Assembly: GCA_043228905.1 (NCBI GenBank)
Contig: JBHGNT010000004.1
Span: 23,932,001-23,996,000 of the forward strand
DNA: 64,000 bases
From: Azolla caroliniana
Lineage: Eukaryota > Polypodiophyta
Reading direction: 5' to 3'
The notes beneath the pieces were generated by a model, which was not told the origin of the DNA, did not search any database, and was given only the letters and a program-made list of their open reading frames with translations. The translations under genes and the position numbers were made by a program. Within the stretch, counting starts at the first letter, position 1, and each line of letters starts with the position of its first letter. This document shows positions 37,201 to 46,280 of this stretch, piece by piece.

Positions 37201-38630
37201 ACACACCGAAGGATGTGAAGCCGATCGGATGTAGGTGGGTGTACAAGGTCAAGTACAACACCGACGGCTCGGTCAACCGATAGAAGGCCCGATTAGTGGC
37301 AAAAGGCTACGTGTAGAAACACGACATCGACTACGATGAGACGTTCGCGCCGATCGCGAAGATGACGACCGTCCGTGTTTTGCTCGCGGTAGCCGCGGCC
37401 AAGGGGTGGCACTCACATCAGATGGATGTAAAGAATGCGTTCCTACAAGGTGACCTTGAGGACCAAGTCTACATGGTACAACCCTCCGGATTTCACTCCG
37501 GAACGAACACGTCGGTAGTGTGCCGATTGAAGAAGTCCCTTTACGGACTGAAGCAAGCCCCGCGTGCCTGGAATGCGAAGATCACGCATCGGCTCCGTCG
37601 GATGGGCTTTGCAATGTCAAAATCAAACTCCTCGTTGTTCATTCGGAAAGGTCGACTCGGGCCGGTCAGTATTTTACTCTATGTTGATGACTTGGTCATC
37701 ACCGACGCCGACCTAGGTGAAATCAACCGCGTGAAGCTCCAGCTTGCGGCATCATTCGACATGAAGGATCTAGGGGACCTTCATTACTTCCTCGGGATCG
37801 AAGTGATCCGCACCCCCGAAGGCATACTGATCAGCCAACGTCATTATGCGCTGAATATGCTCTTCAAATTCAGGATGGCAGACTGTAAGTCCGTGTCGAC
37901 TCCTCTGGATAGAACTGTCAAGCTTCGCCCCAATTCCGGCAAGGTTTGCGATCCGACAAGGTTCTGACAAATTGTCGGAAGCCTTATCTACTTGACAATC
38001 ACCCGACCCGATCTCAGTTATCTGGTCGGGTGGATCAGTCAGTTTATGGCGTGACCTACCGAGGAGCACCTTCAGTGTGCGCAACGCGTACTGCGGTACG
38101 TAAGCGGCACTAAGGACCGGGGACTGCTATATCGGACCGATACAGCCCCGCAGTTGGTCGGCTACACCGATGCCAACTGGGCCGGCAATGTCGCTGATCG
38201 CTGATCCACGTCCGGATACGCGTTCTCTCTTGGGAGTGCCGCAATCGCGTGGAGTAGCAAGAAGCAACCGACAGTTGCACTGTCGAGCACCGAAGCTGAG
38301 TACCGAGGAGTGGCTATCGCGATATGCGAAGACATATGGTTGAAGCGGCTACTTAAGGATCTGCAGGTGGAGGTGTCTGATCCGACGACGATCTACTGCG
38401 ACAACCTCAGTAGCATCCAACTCGCGAAGAACCCCGTCTTCCACGCACGGACCAAACACATTGAGGTGCACTACCATTTTGTCCGTGAGTGTGTCCTTTC
38501 TGGTGAAGTCGAACTTCAGTATGTTCCGACAGATCGGCAGACCGCCGACATCTTCACCAAGCCTCTTGGTCTGGACAAGTTGTGGCAATTCTCGGTTGCT
38601 CTTGGGTTGCGTCACCTCGACGTGTCGAAC

Positions 38631-38641
38631 TTGAGGGGGAG
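38631..38641 (+). other. Internal polypurine-tract duplicate in copia element 1
   Basis: TTGAGGGGGAG, identical to the functional tract at 39154-39164. It sits exactly where the pol frame of a typical copia element ends (after a SNLRG-type terminus), but here no LTR follows. Confidence 0.7.
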
Positions 38642-39153
38642 AAACGTCCCAAATGACCACGAAAGGGAGCAGGAAAGGAGCGGAAAAGACCGTGGTGCCG
38701 AGTTGGATGACGAATTCGACCTCGGATCGGCTGAAGAAGCCGAGTGCGGATCCGCGGAAGAGTCTGAAAGCGGACATAAGGGGAGTAGCCGAAAGAAAAT
38801 GCCGGAGCCAACCAGGCATGGGCGAGATGACACCGTCAAGGGCGAGAAAACCGAAGACGAGTTGGAGACAGCCAACTCGGACGAGAGCGAAAACCGATCG
38901 GAGGTAGCCGAGTCGGTTTGGATGTTTGATTCAGGTACACTGAATCAACCGAGGACCAAGCGGAAAAGAAGGCAGCAGGAGAAGCGCCAACACTGCATCA
39001 GCAAGGGAGTTGTGAAGGGCCATGGGAACAGACAAGCCGACCAGAAGGGTCGAAGCGCGCGGAGTCAAACAAGCCAAGGAGCGCGAGCGATGCATGGAGC
39101 CAGGAGAAGCTGGAGCGTAGGTCCGGTAGAGCAAGTGGAACCTCAAGTTGAGC

Positions 39154-39164
39154 TTGAGGGGGAG
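39154..39164 (+). other. Polypurine tract of copia element 1
   Basis: TTGAGGGGGAG immediately before the 3' LTR start TGTTGAGAG. Confidence 0.88.
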
Positions 39165-39221
39165 TGTTGAGAGACAAGCTCAACATTTGTGCGTAATCTG
39201 ATGTGTAAAACCGGTACGCAA
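39165..39221 (+). repeat. 3' LTR of copia element 1, first part
   Basis: The first 57 bp of the LTR, interrupted at CGCAA by element 2. The LTR resumes at 44733. Confidence 0.93.
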
Positions 39222-39306
39222 TGTTGGAAGCGAGGTCGTCAGTGCGGAAGATCAAGTAGCATTCGAGTCTTGCTGAATACCTGCGTATGACAGTTTCTAT
39301 GTCGTT

Positions 39307-39347
<41 letters not shown>

Positions 39348-39519
39348 CACAAAAGAGTTTCTTATTTCACAAAGCAATAATACAACAACCAACCTTACAA
39401 ATAGGTTACAAGGTCACTATATATAGTGACCGACTTAGGGCAACTACCCTTTATGCTAATTACATAAATGGCCAGAACAGGATAGTGTGAATACGTCCAT
39501 TATACATATGTATTCGACA
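39222..39519 (-). repeat. 3' LTR of copia element 2
   Basis: 298 bp, TG...CA ends on this strand, with 18 AG units at 39311-39346 and a 20-bp perfect palindrome at 39412-39431 centred on TATATA. Confidence 0.95.
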
Positions 39520-39528
39520 CTCCCCCGC
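39520..39528 (-). other. Polypurine tract of copia element 2
   Basis: On the minus strand GCGGGGGAG lies directly before the 3' LTR. Confidence 0.8.
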
Positions 39529-39712
39529 AATGGGCGTATACATGGGTTATCTAAGATTACAGGTATAGACTTAGGTTCTCGGACATATCAGCTTTGTTCG
39601 AGTCGGCAGGGTCCGAAGGCAGAAGACCGAACTGGTCGGGTTGGAACAGTTGAAGCCGATCATTAAGGAACTGATGTCGGTTGTCGGGAACCATCCTGCT
39701 CTGTGTCCGGCT

Positions 39713-42700
39713 CTAACCGGACTGGTTTGTCGTTACGCCCATCTGATGCCGAAGAGACCGAAAACGGTCTGCCGAAAGACACTTGGTCATTCCATCTGCG
39801 ACATTGTCGGTTGTGGATATTTTCTCTAGACCGATTTTTCCTGAAATGATGCAGTCCCGAACGAAGTGATATCGAACGTCGATATGTTTGGAGGCGTTGT
39901 GGTGAACCGGATTTTTCGACAAGGCAACAGCACCTTGACTGTCGCTGTAGACAACTGGAGCCGAGTCATGGTCGACTTGTCGAAACGTGTGCGCCAGCCG
40001 ACCGAGCCACAAAGCTTCTTTTGCTGCGTCGGACGCAGCTACATATTCTGCTTCGGTCGTTGAGGTCGCTGTGCACTCCTGAAGTTTCGACTTCCACGAG
40101 ATTGCTCCATTGCCGAATTTGAAGCAGTATCCGGTTGTTGATTTCCGACTGTCTATACAGCCGGCGAAGTCCGAGTCGGTGTAACCGACTACGCCTGAGG
40201 TTCGGTTCGGACCGAAAAGAATGCCATGGTCTTTTGTGCCAGCCAGATATCTGAACACATGCTTGACTGCGTTCCAATGCGATCGGCCAGGATTGTGCAT
40301 AAATCTGCTGACGACTCCTACGGCATGAGAAATATCAGGCCGTGTCGCGACCATGAGGTACATAAGGGAGCCGACTGCCGGTGCATACGGTACCGACTTC
40401 ATATCTTCCCCCTCCGGACCGGATGTCGGGCAGTCTCGCTGAGAGAGCCGAAGATTCATAGGGAGCGGGGTTGAAGCAGATTTGGCTGATTGCATGTTGA
40501 AGCGTTCTAAGACACGTCGGATATAGTCGGTCTGAGACAGAAAAAGATGTTGTTTATCGCGATGCCGACTAATCTTCATGCCGAGTATGTGTCGTGCCGG
40601 ACCGAGGTCCTTCATGGCAAACTTCAACCGCAGTTGCCGAATGAGATCGGCAAGTTCGCCCGTGTGGCGTCCAGAAATTAGCATGTCGTCCACGTAAATG
40701 ATGAGAAAGATGGGTGATCCATCTTGAGCTGTGTTGGTGAAGAGACAATGGTCCTCATCGCTTTTTGAGAAGCCGATCGATTGGATGAAGTCGTCGAACT
40801 TCTTGTACCATTGTCGTGGTGCCTGTTTGAGGCCGTATAGACTCTTCCTGAGTCGGCAGACTAGATGTTCTTGACCGGTGGCCACGAAGCCTTTTGGCTG
40901 CTCCATATAAATTTCCTCCTCAAGATCACCATGGAGGAAGGCTGTTTTGACATCTAGCTGAATCATCTCCAAGTTGTCGGCTGCCACTACGCCGAGTAGG
41001 AAACGAAGGGTTGTCATTTTCACCACTGGTGAAAAAATCTCGTCGAAGTCGACGCCGTATTCTTGTCGGAAGCCCTTCGCAACTAGTCTGGCCTTGTACT
41101 TTGGGGTGGTCGAATCAGACGTCTCTTTTAGTCGATAAACCCACTTGCAAGGAAGAGCACGTCGGTTCCTAGGTAATTCGACCAGATCCCAAGTCTTGTT
41201 TACCCGTATGGAGTGCATTTCCGACTCCATCGCCAGATGCCAGGTGGCGGAATCGACAGATGTCGATGCTTCTTCGTAAGACGTCGGTTCGCCGACGTCG
41301 GTGAAGAAAACTCCAGGAGAATACCTCTCCGGAGGTTGCGACAGTCTCTCGGATCGGCGAGGTATGATTGGACTGGTCGCATCGGGTATCGAGGTCGGAT
41401 GGTCCGAAAGCGGATTGTTCTGCTGTGCCGAGTCGGAGTTGTCCGAGTCGGTAGTGTAAGGTTCAGCTACCCGTGAAGCTGACCGTGTGTTGAGAGCGGG
41501 GCCTTCTTGAAGGGTCGGCACATCGGAAAACGTTACCCTTCGGACTTCGATCGGTTTTTCGACTGATGGATTCATAGCCGACTCGTTGAACACAACGTCC
41601 GAACTTCGAACGATTTGCCTGCGTTCGGGGTCCCAGAGTCGGTATCCCATTTCGCCGTCGGATCCGTATCCAAGGAAAATGCATTTCCTGGACCGAGGTG
41701 CAAGTTTTCGGCGATCATCTTTCAGAATAAGGGCGTACGCCTCGCATCCGAAGATCCTCAGCTTGTCGTAATTCGGCTTACTGCCGATCCATAGTTCCTG
41801 AGGAATTTGAAGTCCTAGAGGTCTACTTGGCGACATATTGATTATGTGTACTGCCGTGAGTAGAGCCTCTGCCCAGAAGCCATCCGACAGTCCGGAGTGT
41901 TGGAGCATGGAAACTATCCGTTCTTGGATTGTCCGATTCATGCGTTCGGCAATCCCGTTTTGCTCCGGACTGTGTGGTGTCGTAAATTCACGTCGGATGC
42001 CGCGTTGTCGGCAGAATTTGACGAATTCTTCTGATTTGAACTCTCCCCCATTGTCGGTCCGAAAGCATTTCAGTTTTCGGTCGGTTTGATTTTCTACCAT
42101 AGCGAGCCAATCGGAGAAGATCGAGAAGACCCGATCTTTGGTGCGAATTGGATAAGCCCACACCTTTCGAGTCGAATTGTCAATAAAAGTGACGAAGTAA
42201 GAGGCACCGCCTAGAGACTGATGCGGCATTGGGCCACAGACGTCCGAGTGGACCAAATCGAGAGGTCTCGTTTCTCTTGGTGCTGATGTCGGGTGTGATG
42301 CGGCTGCTTGTTTGCCATACTGGCAATGCTCGCAAAATTGATGGTCGGAGAAGGAGAGTTTGGGGATGTATCCGGCTCTAGATAGGTGCGTGATGCCGGC
42401 CTTGCTGAGGTGTCCTAATCTTCGGTGCCATAGAGATGACACAGGAATATCCACCAAAAACAGGTTACCCTCTCTGAGCGTAACATGTAACGGATACAGG
42501 GAGTGTATCTTGGGTCCTCTAGCAAGCAGGAGGTTCCCCCTGTGGAGTGTCCACCCTCCCGAAGAAAAACCGGCACGAATGCCGTCTTCATCTAGTTGTC
42601 CGACTGAGATCAATGGCCTTGAGAGCTCGGGTACATGTCGAACATTGTGGAGTACAAGTGTAGAGCCACCTGCAAGGTTGAGCTCTACTGTGCCGATTCC

Positions 42701-43729
42701 GATGATGTCACAGTGTTGTGAGTTGCCGACTCGAACTGAGTCGGAGTGACGGATCGTATATTGCCGGAATTGGGATCGATGAGGAGTCACGTGAAATGAC
42801 GCGCCCGAATCTAAGAGCCATGTGCTCGATTCTTCAGTCGTGAGTAGAACTTCTGATCCGACTGGATTTTCGATTGATAGTATATTCGGGTCGTCCGGTA
42901 GTACATCAGCTGAGAAGCTGACGTAATTGATCTCCTCATGCCGGCCACTCTTCTTGTTGTTCTTGTTCTTGAGTGCGCGGCAGTCTGCTTTGATGTGTCC
43001 GGGTTTCTTGCAATAGTTGCAGATTCGGTTATCCCGTGACTGGCTCCGTCTTCGCTGATTGCTCGGCGGTCGTGAGGAATCTCTTCCTCGTATGTTCGAT
43101 CGGTCTGTCGAACCTTGTACTACGTAGGCGTCGTCTGTTGAGTCTTTGGCGAAAGACTTTCTCCGAGCTGCTTCGGTCAGGATTGCGCTCGTGACTTCGG
43201 AGTATTTAACAGCCGTGGTTGACGCGTTGCACACGGTTGTAACGAAAGTTTCCCATGATAAGGGAAGGCTGCTCATGAGTATCATTGCTCTGAGTTCATC
43301 CTCGATTGCCGTCCCCTGAGATGAGATTTGGGAGCTGATGCTTTCGTACTCATTGAGGTGTGCTTGAACCGAATCAGATTCTTTCATCCGCAAGTTGTAG
43401 AGGCGCCGGATCAGAAACATCTTCGTTGCGGCGACCTTCTTTTCGTAAGTGTCCGACAGTGTTTTCCACAGTTCGAATGCTGTCGTACACGATTGCACCG
43501 TAAAGTATACCGATTCCGATAGGTGCATCCGAATCGTGGCGCGGACGATTCTGTCCAGCTTCTGCCACTCAATTGGTTTGTATCCTTCTGGAGGTTCTTC
43601 ATTTTCGATGGGATCGATTTGCCCCTTGACTATGAGATAGTCCTGCATTTGTTCCTTCCAGAAGTTGAAGTTCGATCCATCGAACTTTCGTAGACTCATT
43701 TCTGACGAGCCGGATGTTGATGCCATCAA
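39713..43729 (-). CDS. Copia element 2 gag-pol polyprotein, 1338 residues, uninterrupted
   Basis: A single frame, the length usual for plant Ty1/copia. Domains: gag (UBN2-type) about 15-190; CCHC knuckle CNYCKKPGHIKADC at 237-250; protease with DSG at 307-309; integrase with the zinc site H435, H440, C466, C469 and the DD35E triad D496, D559, E595; reverse transcriptase with YVDD at 1012-1015; RNase H with D1185, E1226 and D1263; and the KHIDVRYHFVRD tail. The encoded polyprotein is cut by its own protease into capsid and enzymes that copy the RNA in cytoplasmic particles and integrate the cDNA. All catalytic residues I can check are present. The start is one of two adjacent Met codons; MASTSGSS is an equally good start. 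Its GC-rich codon use differs from the host genes here. Confidence 0.96.
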   Translation of the reverse strand: MMASTSGSSEMSLRKFDGSNFNFWKEQMQDYLIVKGQIDPIENEEPPEGYKPIEWQKLDRIVRATIRMHLSESVYFTVQSCTTAFELWKTLSDTYEKKVAATKMFLIRRLYNLRMKESDSVQAHLNEYESISSQISSQGTAIEDELRAMILMSSLPLSWETFVTTVCNASTTAVKYSEVTSAILTEAARRKSFAKDSTDDAYVVQGSTDRSNIRGRDSSRPPSNQRRRSQSRDNRICNYCKKPGHIKADCRALKNKNNKKSGRHEEINYVSFSADVLPDDPNILSIENPVGSEVLLTTEESSTWLLDSGASFHVTPHRSQFRQYTIRHSDSVRVGNSQHCDIIGIGTVELNLAGGSTLVLHNVRHVPELSRPLISVGQLDEDGIRAGFSSGGWTLHRGNLLLARGPKIHSLYPLHVTLREGNLFLVDIPVSSLWHRRLGHLSKAGITHLSRAGYIPKLSFSDHQFCEHCQYGKQAAASHPTSAPRETRPLDLVHSDVCGPMPHQSLGGASYFVTFIDNSTRKVWAYPIRTKDRVFSIFSDWLAMVENQTDRKLKCFRTDNGGEFKSEEFVKFCRQRGIRREFTTPHSPEQNGIAERMNRTIQERIVSMLQHSGLSDGFWAEALLTAVHIINMSPSRPLGLQIPQELWIGSKPNYDKLRIFGCEAYALILKDDRRKLAPRSRKCIFLGYGSDGEMGYRLWDPERRQIVRSSDVVFNESAMNPSVEKPIEVRRVTFSDVPTLQEGPALNTRSASRVAEPYTTDSDNSDSAQQNNPLSDHPTSIPDATSPIIPRRSERLSQPPERYSPGVFFTDVGEPTSYEEASTSVDSATWHLAMESEMHSIRVNKTWDLVELPRNRRALPCKWVYRLKETSDSTTPKYKARLVAKGFRQEYGVDFDEIFSPVVKMTTLRFLLGVVAADNLEMIQLDVKTAFLHGDLEEEIYMEQPKGFVATGQEHLVCRLRKSLYGLKQAPRQWYKKFDDFIQSIGFSKSDEDHCLFTNTAQDGSPIFLIIYVDDMLISGRHTGELADLIRQLRLKFAMKDLGPARHILGMKISRHRDKQHLFLSQTDYIRRVLERFNMQSAKSASTPLPMNLRLSQRDCPTSGPEGEDMKSVPYAPAVGSLMYLMVATRPDISHAVGVVSRFMHNPGRSHWNAVKHVFRYLAGTKDHGILFGPNRTSGVVGYTDSDFAGCIDSRKSTTGYCFKFGNGAISWKSKLQECTATSTTEAEYVAASDAAKEALWLGRLAHTFRQVDHDSAPVVYSDSQGAVALSKNPVHHNASKHIDVRYHFVRDCIISGKIGLEKISTTDNVADGMTKCLSADRFRSLRHQMGVTTNQSG

Positions 43730-44402
43730 ATTCGGTTCCGGTTGACGAAGCTCGGTTCGGAGTTGACTACGAACCTTGTTGGAGTGCAGCCGGTTGGCTC
43801 ACCCGATATCGTTCTAGTCGGATTTGAACCCGAGTCGGTTCGGCTTCGGATATATGTATTGTTGAACTTGCTCGAATTGACTCCGGTAGCTTGAGGGACA
43901 GAACCGACTGGTCTTCCCGAATGGTTCCGAGTCGAAGTGAGCCCGGTTCGCTTCGGATATATATACCGAATACCGATTATTGAAACCGATTATCTGGACC
44001 GATTCGGCTTCGGGTGACTGCAGCGACGAGAGAGATGGATCCAATTGATCCTCTCGAATGTCGATCAGCCGGATGAAGCACGAATTTGGGGTTGTTGTCT
44101 TGAGACCGATCTGCACCGAGTGGTTACAACGAGCGGCGTTTGATTACCTCTTCGGATGCCGTTTAACCGGGTGGAGCACGATCGTGTCAATGTTGCACAA
44201 GGGGATTTCACCTCGAGCGGTTACGATCACAAGGAACAGAGTACAACCTGATGGCTTACTCCAAGCAGGAGGATCTAACGCGATGAGGTGCAAACCTCGT
44301 TTTTGTTCTTCTTCTCTCTTTCTTCGAATGACGCAGGAAACCGAATGCTGTGAAGGCTGAGACGACGACCGACAGCGGATTGAAGGACCGAATGCTGTGC
44401 AG

Positions 44403-44414
44403 GCTCTGATACCA
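44403..44414 (-). other. Primer-binding site (initiator tRNA-Met) of copia element 2
   Basis: On the minus strand TGGTATCAGAGC, two bases after the 5' LTR end. It matches the canonical site exactly. Confidence 0.95.
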
Positions 44415-44416
44415 GA

Positions 44417-44501
44417 TGTTGGAAGCGAGGTCGTCAGTGCGGAAGATCAAGTAGCATTCGAGTCTTGCTGAATACCTGCGTATGACAGTTTCTATGTCGT
44501 T

Positions 44502-44560
<59 letters not shown>

Positions 44561-44732
44561 CACAAAAGAGTTTCTTATTTCACAAAGCAATAATACAACA
44601 ACCAACCTTACAAATAGGTTACAAGGTCACTATATATAGTGACCGACTTAGGGCAACTACCCTTTATGCTAATTACATAAATGGCCAGAACAGGATAGTG
44701 TGAATACGTCCATTATACATATGTATTCGACA
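44417..44732 (-). repeat. 5' LTR of copia element 2
   Basis: 316 bp; 27 AG units at 44506-44559 against 18 in the other LTR, which accounts for the whole 18-bp length difference. The same 20-bp palindrome is at 44625-44644. Confidence 0.95.
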
Positions 44733-45071
44733 CGCAGACTGGTGTGTAGGAAGGCCGTATCGGTGTGTAGACCGAAAGGCCGTTAGAAAGATATTCCTCG
44801 TAAGGAATAGTTTTGGGAGTAAGAGTCGAGGCTCATTTATGAGCAGTCAAGTACTGTCAGTACTTGTGTCAGCCCATTGTCAGGGCTTGTATAAAAGTGC
44901 TCATTGAGCACATCCTATGTACAGATTGAGTATTATCGTTTTGAATTAAGCTCTTGTGCTTACTCTCTCTCTATCTCTCCCGTGCGTACTATGCAAACCT
45001 AAGCTTTCCATTAAACCTGCGTTTTCTGTTGTTCGGATTTCCTATATTGCTTCCGCACGCCATTCTTTTCA
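44733..45071 (+). repeat. 3' LTR of copia element 1, second part
   Basis: Resumes at CGCAGACTGGTGTG and runs to TTTTCA, followed by target duplication CATCT. It pairs with 33937-34275 of the 5' LTR. Confidence 0.94.
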
Positions 45072-45159
45072 CATCTAAATGTGATAATGTTTGCTTACAA
45101 ATGTGTGGTGTTGTCAGGAGTTCTTCCTATGAAAGAAAGATATATTAATGTCTTCTAAG

Positions 45160-46280
45160 GCCAAAAATTGGCCCGTGAGACAATTGGTGTATAACAAAAA
45201 TAGGGTATTTACCCAATCATCAAAAATAAAATAAATAAAAATAGAACTTAAGCTAAAAGAGTTCTAGTATTGTACAAAACGTGTTATGGTGTAACATATT
45301 CGATAAAGGAAATGAGTTTGTGCTAGGCCTAGTTTCATTTCCATCCAAGATTCTCGAAAAGAAGTGGGAGGTCAAAGGGTTTTGGTGTGGGTGTGACCCG
45401 TGGTCCTGGTGTAGAAGGTACCCCAACCATGGCTTCTAGGTTGTGTAGCTCACGTTCCCTTATTTTTTTAATTGCTTCTACACCACGTCGAGTTGCTTTA
45501 AACTTGACATCTGAGGGCGTTTGGTTCTTCTTTGGTTTTTCTGCTTCATCAAGGAAGAGGTCGAGTGGTGCAGGTGTGTCCACATTCGTCATCTCCCCCT
45601 GTCCTTGAAAAACTTCATTTGTTACATGTCGAAAAGAAGTGGGAGGTCAAACAGTTTCGGTTTGGGACCCGTGGTCTTGGTGTAGAAGGCACCCCAACCA
45701 TGGCTTCTAGGTTGTGTAGCTCACGTTCCCTTATTTTCTTAAGTGCTTCTACACCACATTGAGTTGCATTGAAACCCGACATCTGAGGGTGTTTGGTTCT
45801 TCTTTGGTTTTCTGCTTCATCAAGGAAGAGGTTGAGTGGTGTAGGTGTGTCCACATTCATAGTCTCCCCCTGTCCTTGAAAAACTTCATTTGTTACATGT
45901 TGGTGAATATTAGAAACGTCATTGTCAACATTTTGTAGCTTATTCTCTCTATGTTGTTTTAGCTCTATGATATATCTTCCTAATTTCTTTATATCTAGAG
46001 TATCTAATAGTTTAGGGAGGGTGGGAGAGGGACAGAGTATATCTCAGTATTTTTCCCTTATCTTGGCATAAGTTGGACACTTGCATGTAAAGTGGTACTA
46101 ATCCTCTATCTCTATTGACATAATCTACATATCCTTTCCTCTCTAGGGACTCCATTAGTAAGACCATTGTCAATCTCAAAGAGCAGTTCCTTTTCAAAGT
46201 CCCATGCACCTTGTGATGATTAACTGAGATTTGACATGTGTCAACCTTGTTTTCCAATGACATGGGTAGGTACAAATGTC
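45160..46280 (-). repeat. Unrecognised repeat, copy 1, with internal 271-bp tandem duplication
   Basis: Two minus-strand frames (45592-45335 and 45860-45615) encode near-identical text such as ERELHNLEAMVGVPSTP, PLDLFLDEAE and GVEA(I/L)KKI. They are the result of a tandem duplication with a period of about 271 bp. A third frame (46275-46012) contains YVDYVNRDRGLVPLYMQ. All have counterparts in copy 2 at 56.45-57.17 kb. I do not recognise the family. The conserved frames suggest a coding element, not simple intergenic DNA. Confidence 0.65.

Larger units (their letters stand above)
34362..39170 (+). pseudogene. Copia element 1 gag-pol polyprotein, interrupted
   Basis: One frame holds, in order: gag of UBN2 type, a CCHC knuckle (CWYCGKKGHKESEC), protease (WYVDSGTSNH), integrase (LWHKRIGHVN, HSDVWGP, LRSDGGKEY), reverse transcriptase (DVKNAFLQGDL, YVDDLV) and RNase H (YTDANWAG, STEAEYRG, KHIEVHYHFVRE). 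In-frame stops are at 35088 (TGA), 35574 (TAG), 37281 (TAG), 37314 (TAG), 37965 (TGA), 38052 (TGA) and 38202 (TGA). Between about 36164 and 36224 two indels shift the frame out and back. After the RNase H the frame stays open for 176 more codons to the 3' LTR, giving a charged Glu/Lys/Arg/Ser-rich extension that ordinary copia elements lack. Clearly inactive. Confidence 0.93.
39222..44732 (-). mobile_element. Ty1/copia element 2, complete and apparently intact, nested
   Basis: 5511 bp, bounded by TGTTGGAAG...TTCGACA LTRs that look identical except for GA-repeat length. The flanking duplication is CGCAA (39217-39221) and CGCAG (44733-44737), one mismatch. In element orientation (minus): 5' LTR 44732-44417, primer site 44414-44403, polyprotein 43729-39713, polypurine tract 39528-39520, 3' LTR 39519-39222. 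Everything a Ty1/copia element needs for transposition in cis and trans appears present, so it is a young and possibly still active copy. Confidence 0.96.
33885..45071 (+). mobile_element. Ty1/copia element 1, decayed, host of a nested copia
   Basis: A complete LTR element bounded by TGTTGAGAG and TTTTCA, with a perfect 5-bp target duplication CATCT at 33880-33884 and 45072-45076. The 5' LTR is 33885-34275, the primer-binding site 34276-34287, the polyprotein frame 34362-39170 and the polypurine tract 39154-39164. The 3' LTR is split into 39165-39221 and 44733-45071 by copia element 2. The coding frame carries seven in-frame stops and a pair of compensating frameshifts, so it cannot move on its own. 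Base composition is much more GC-rich than the flanks. Confidence 0.95.

Noticed and set aside
41200-43650. Several 60-130-codon frames on the plus strand opposite copia element 2
   Set aside because: Shadows of the GC-rich polyprotein on the other strand; no family resemblance.
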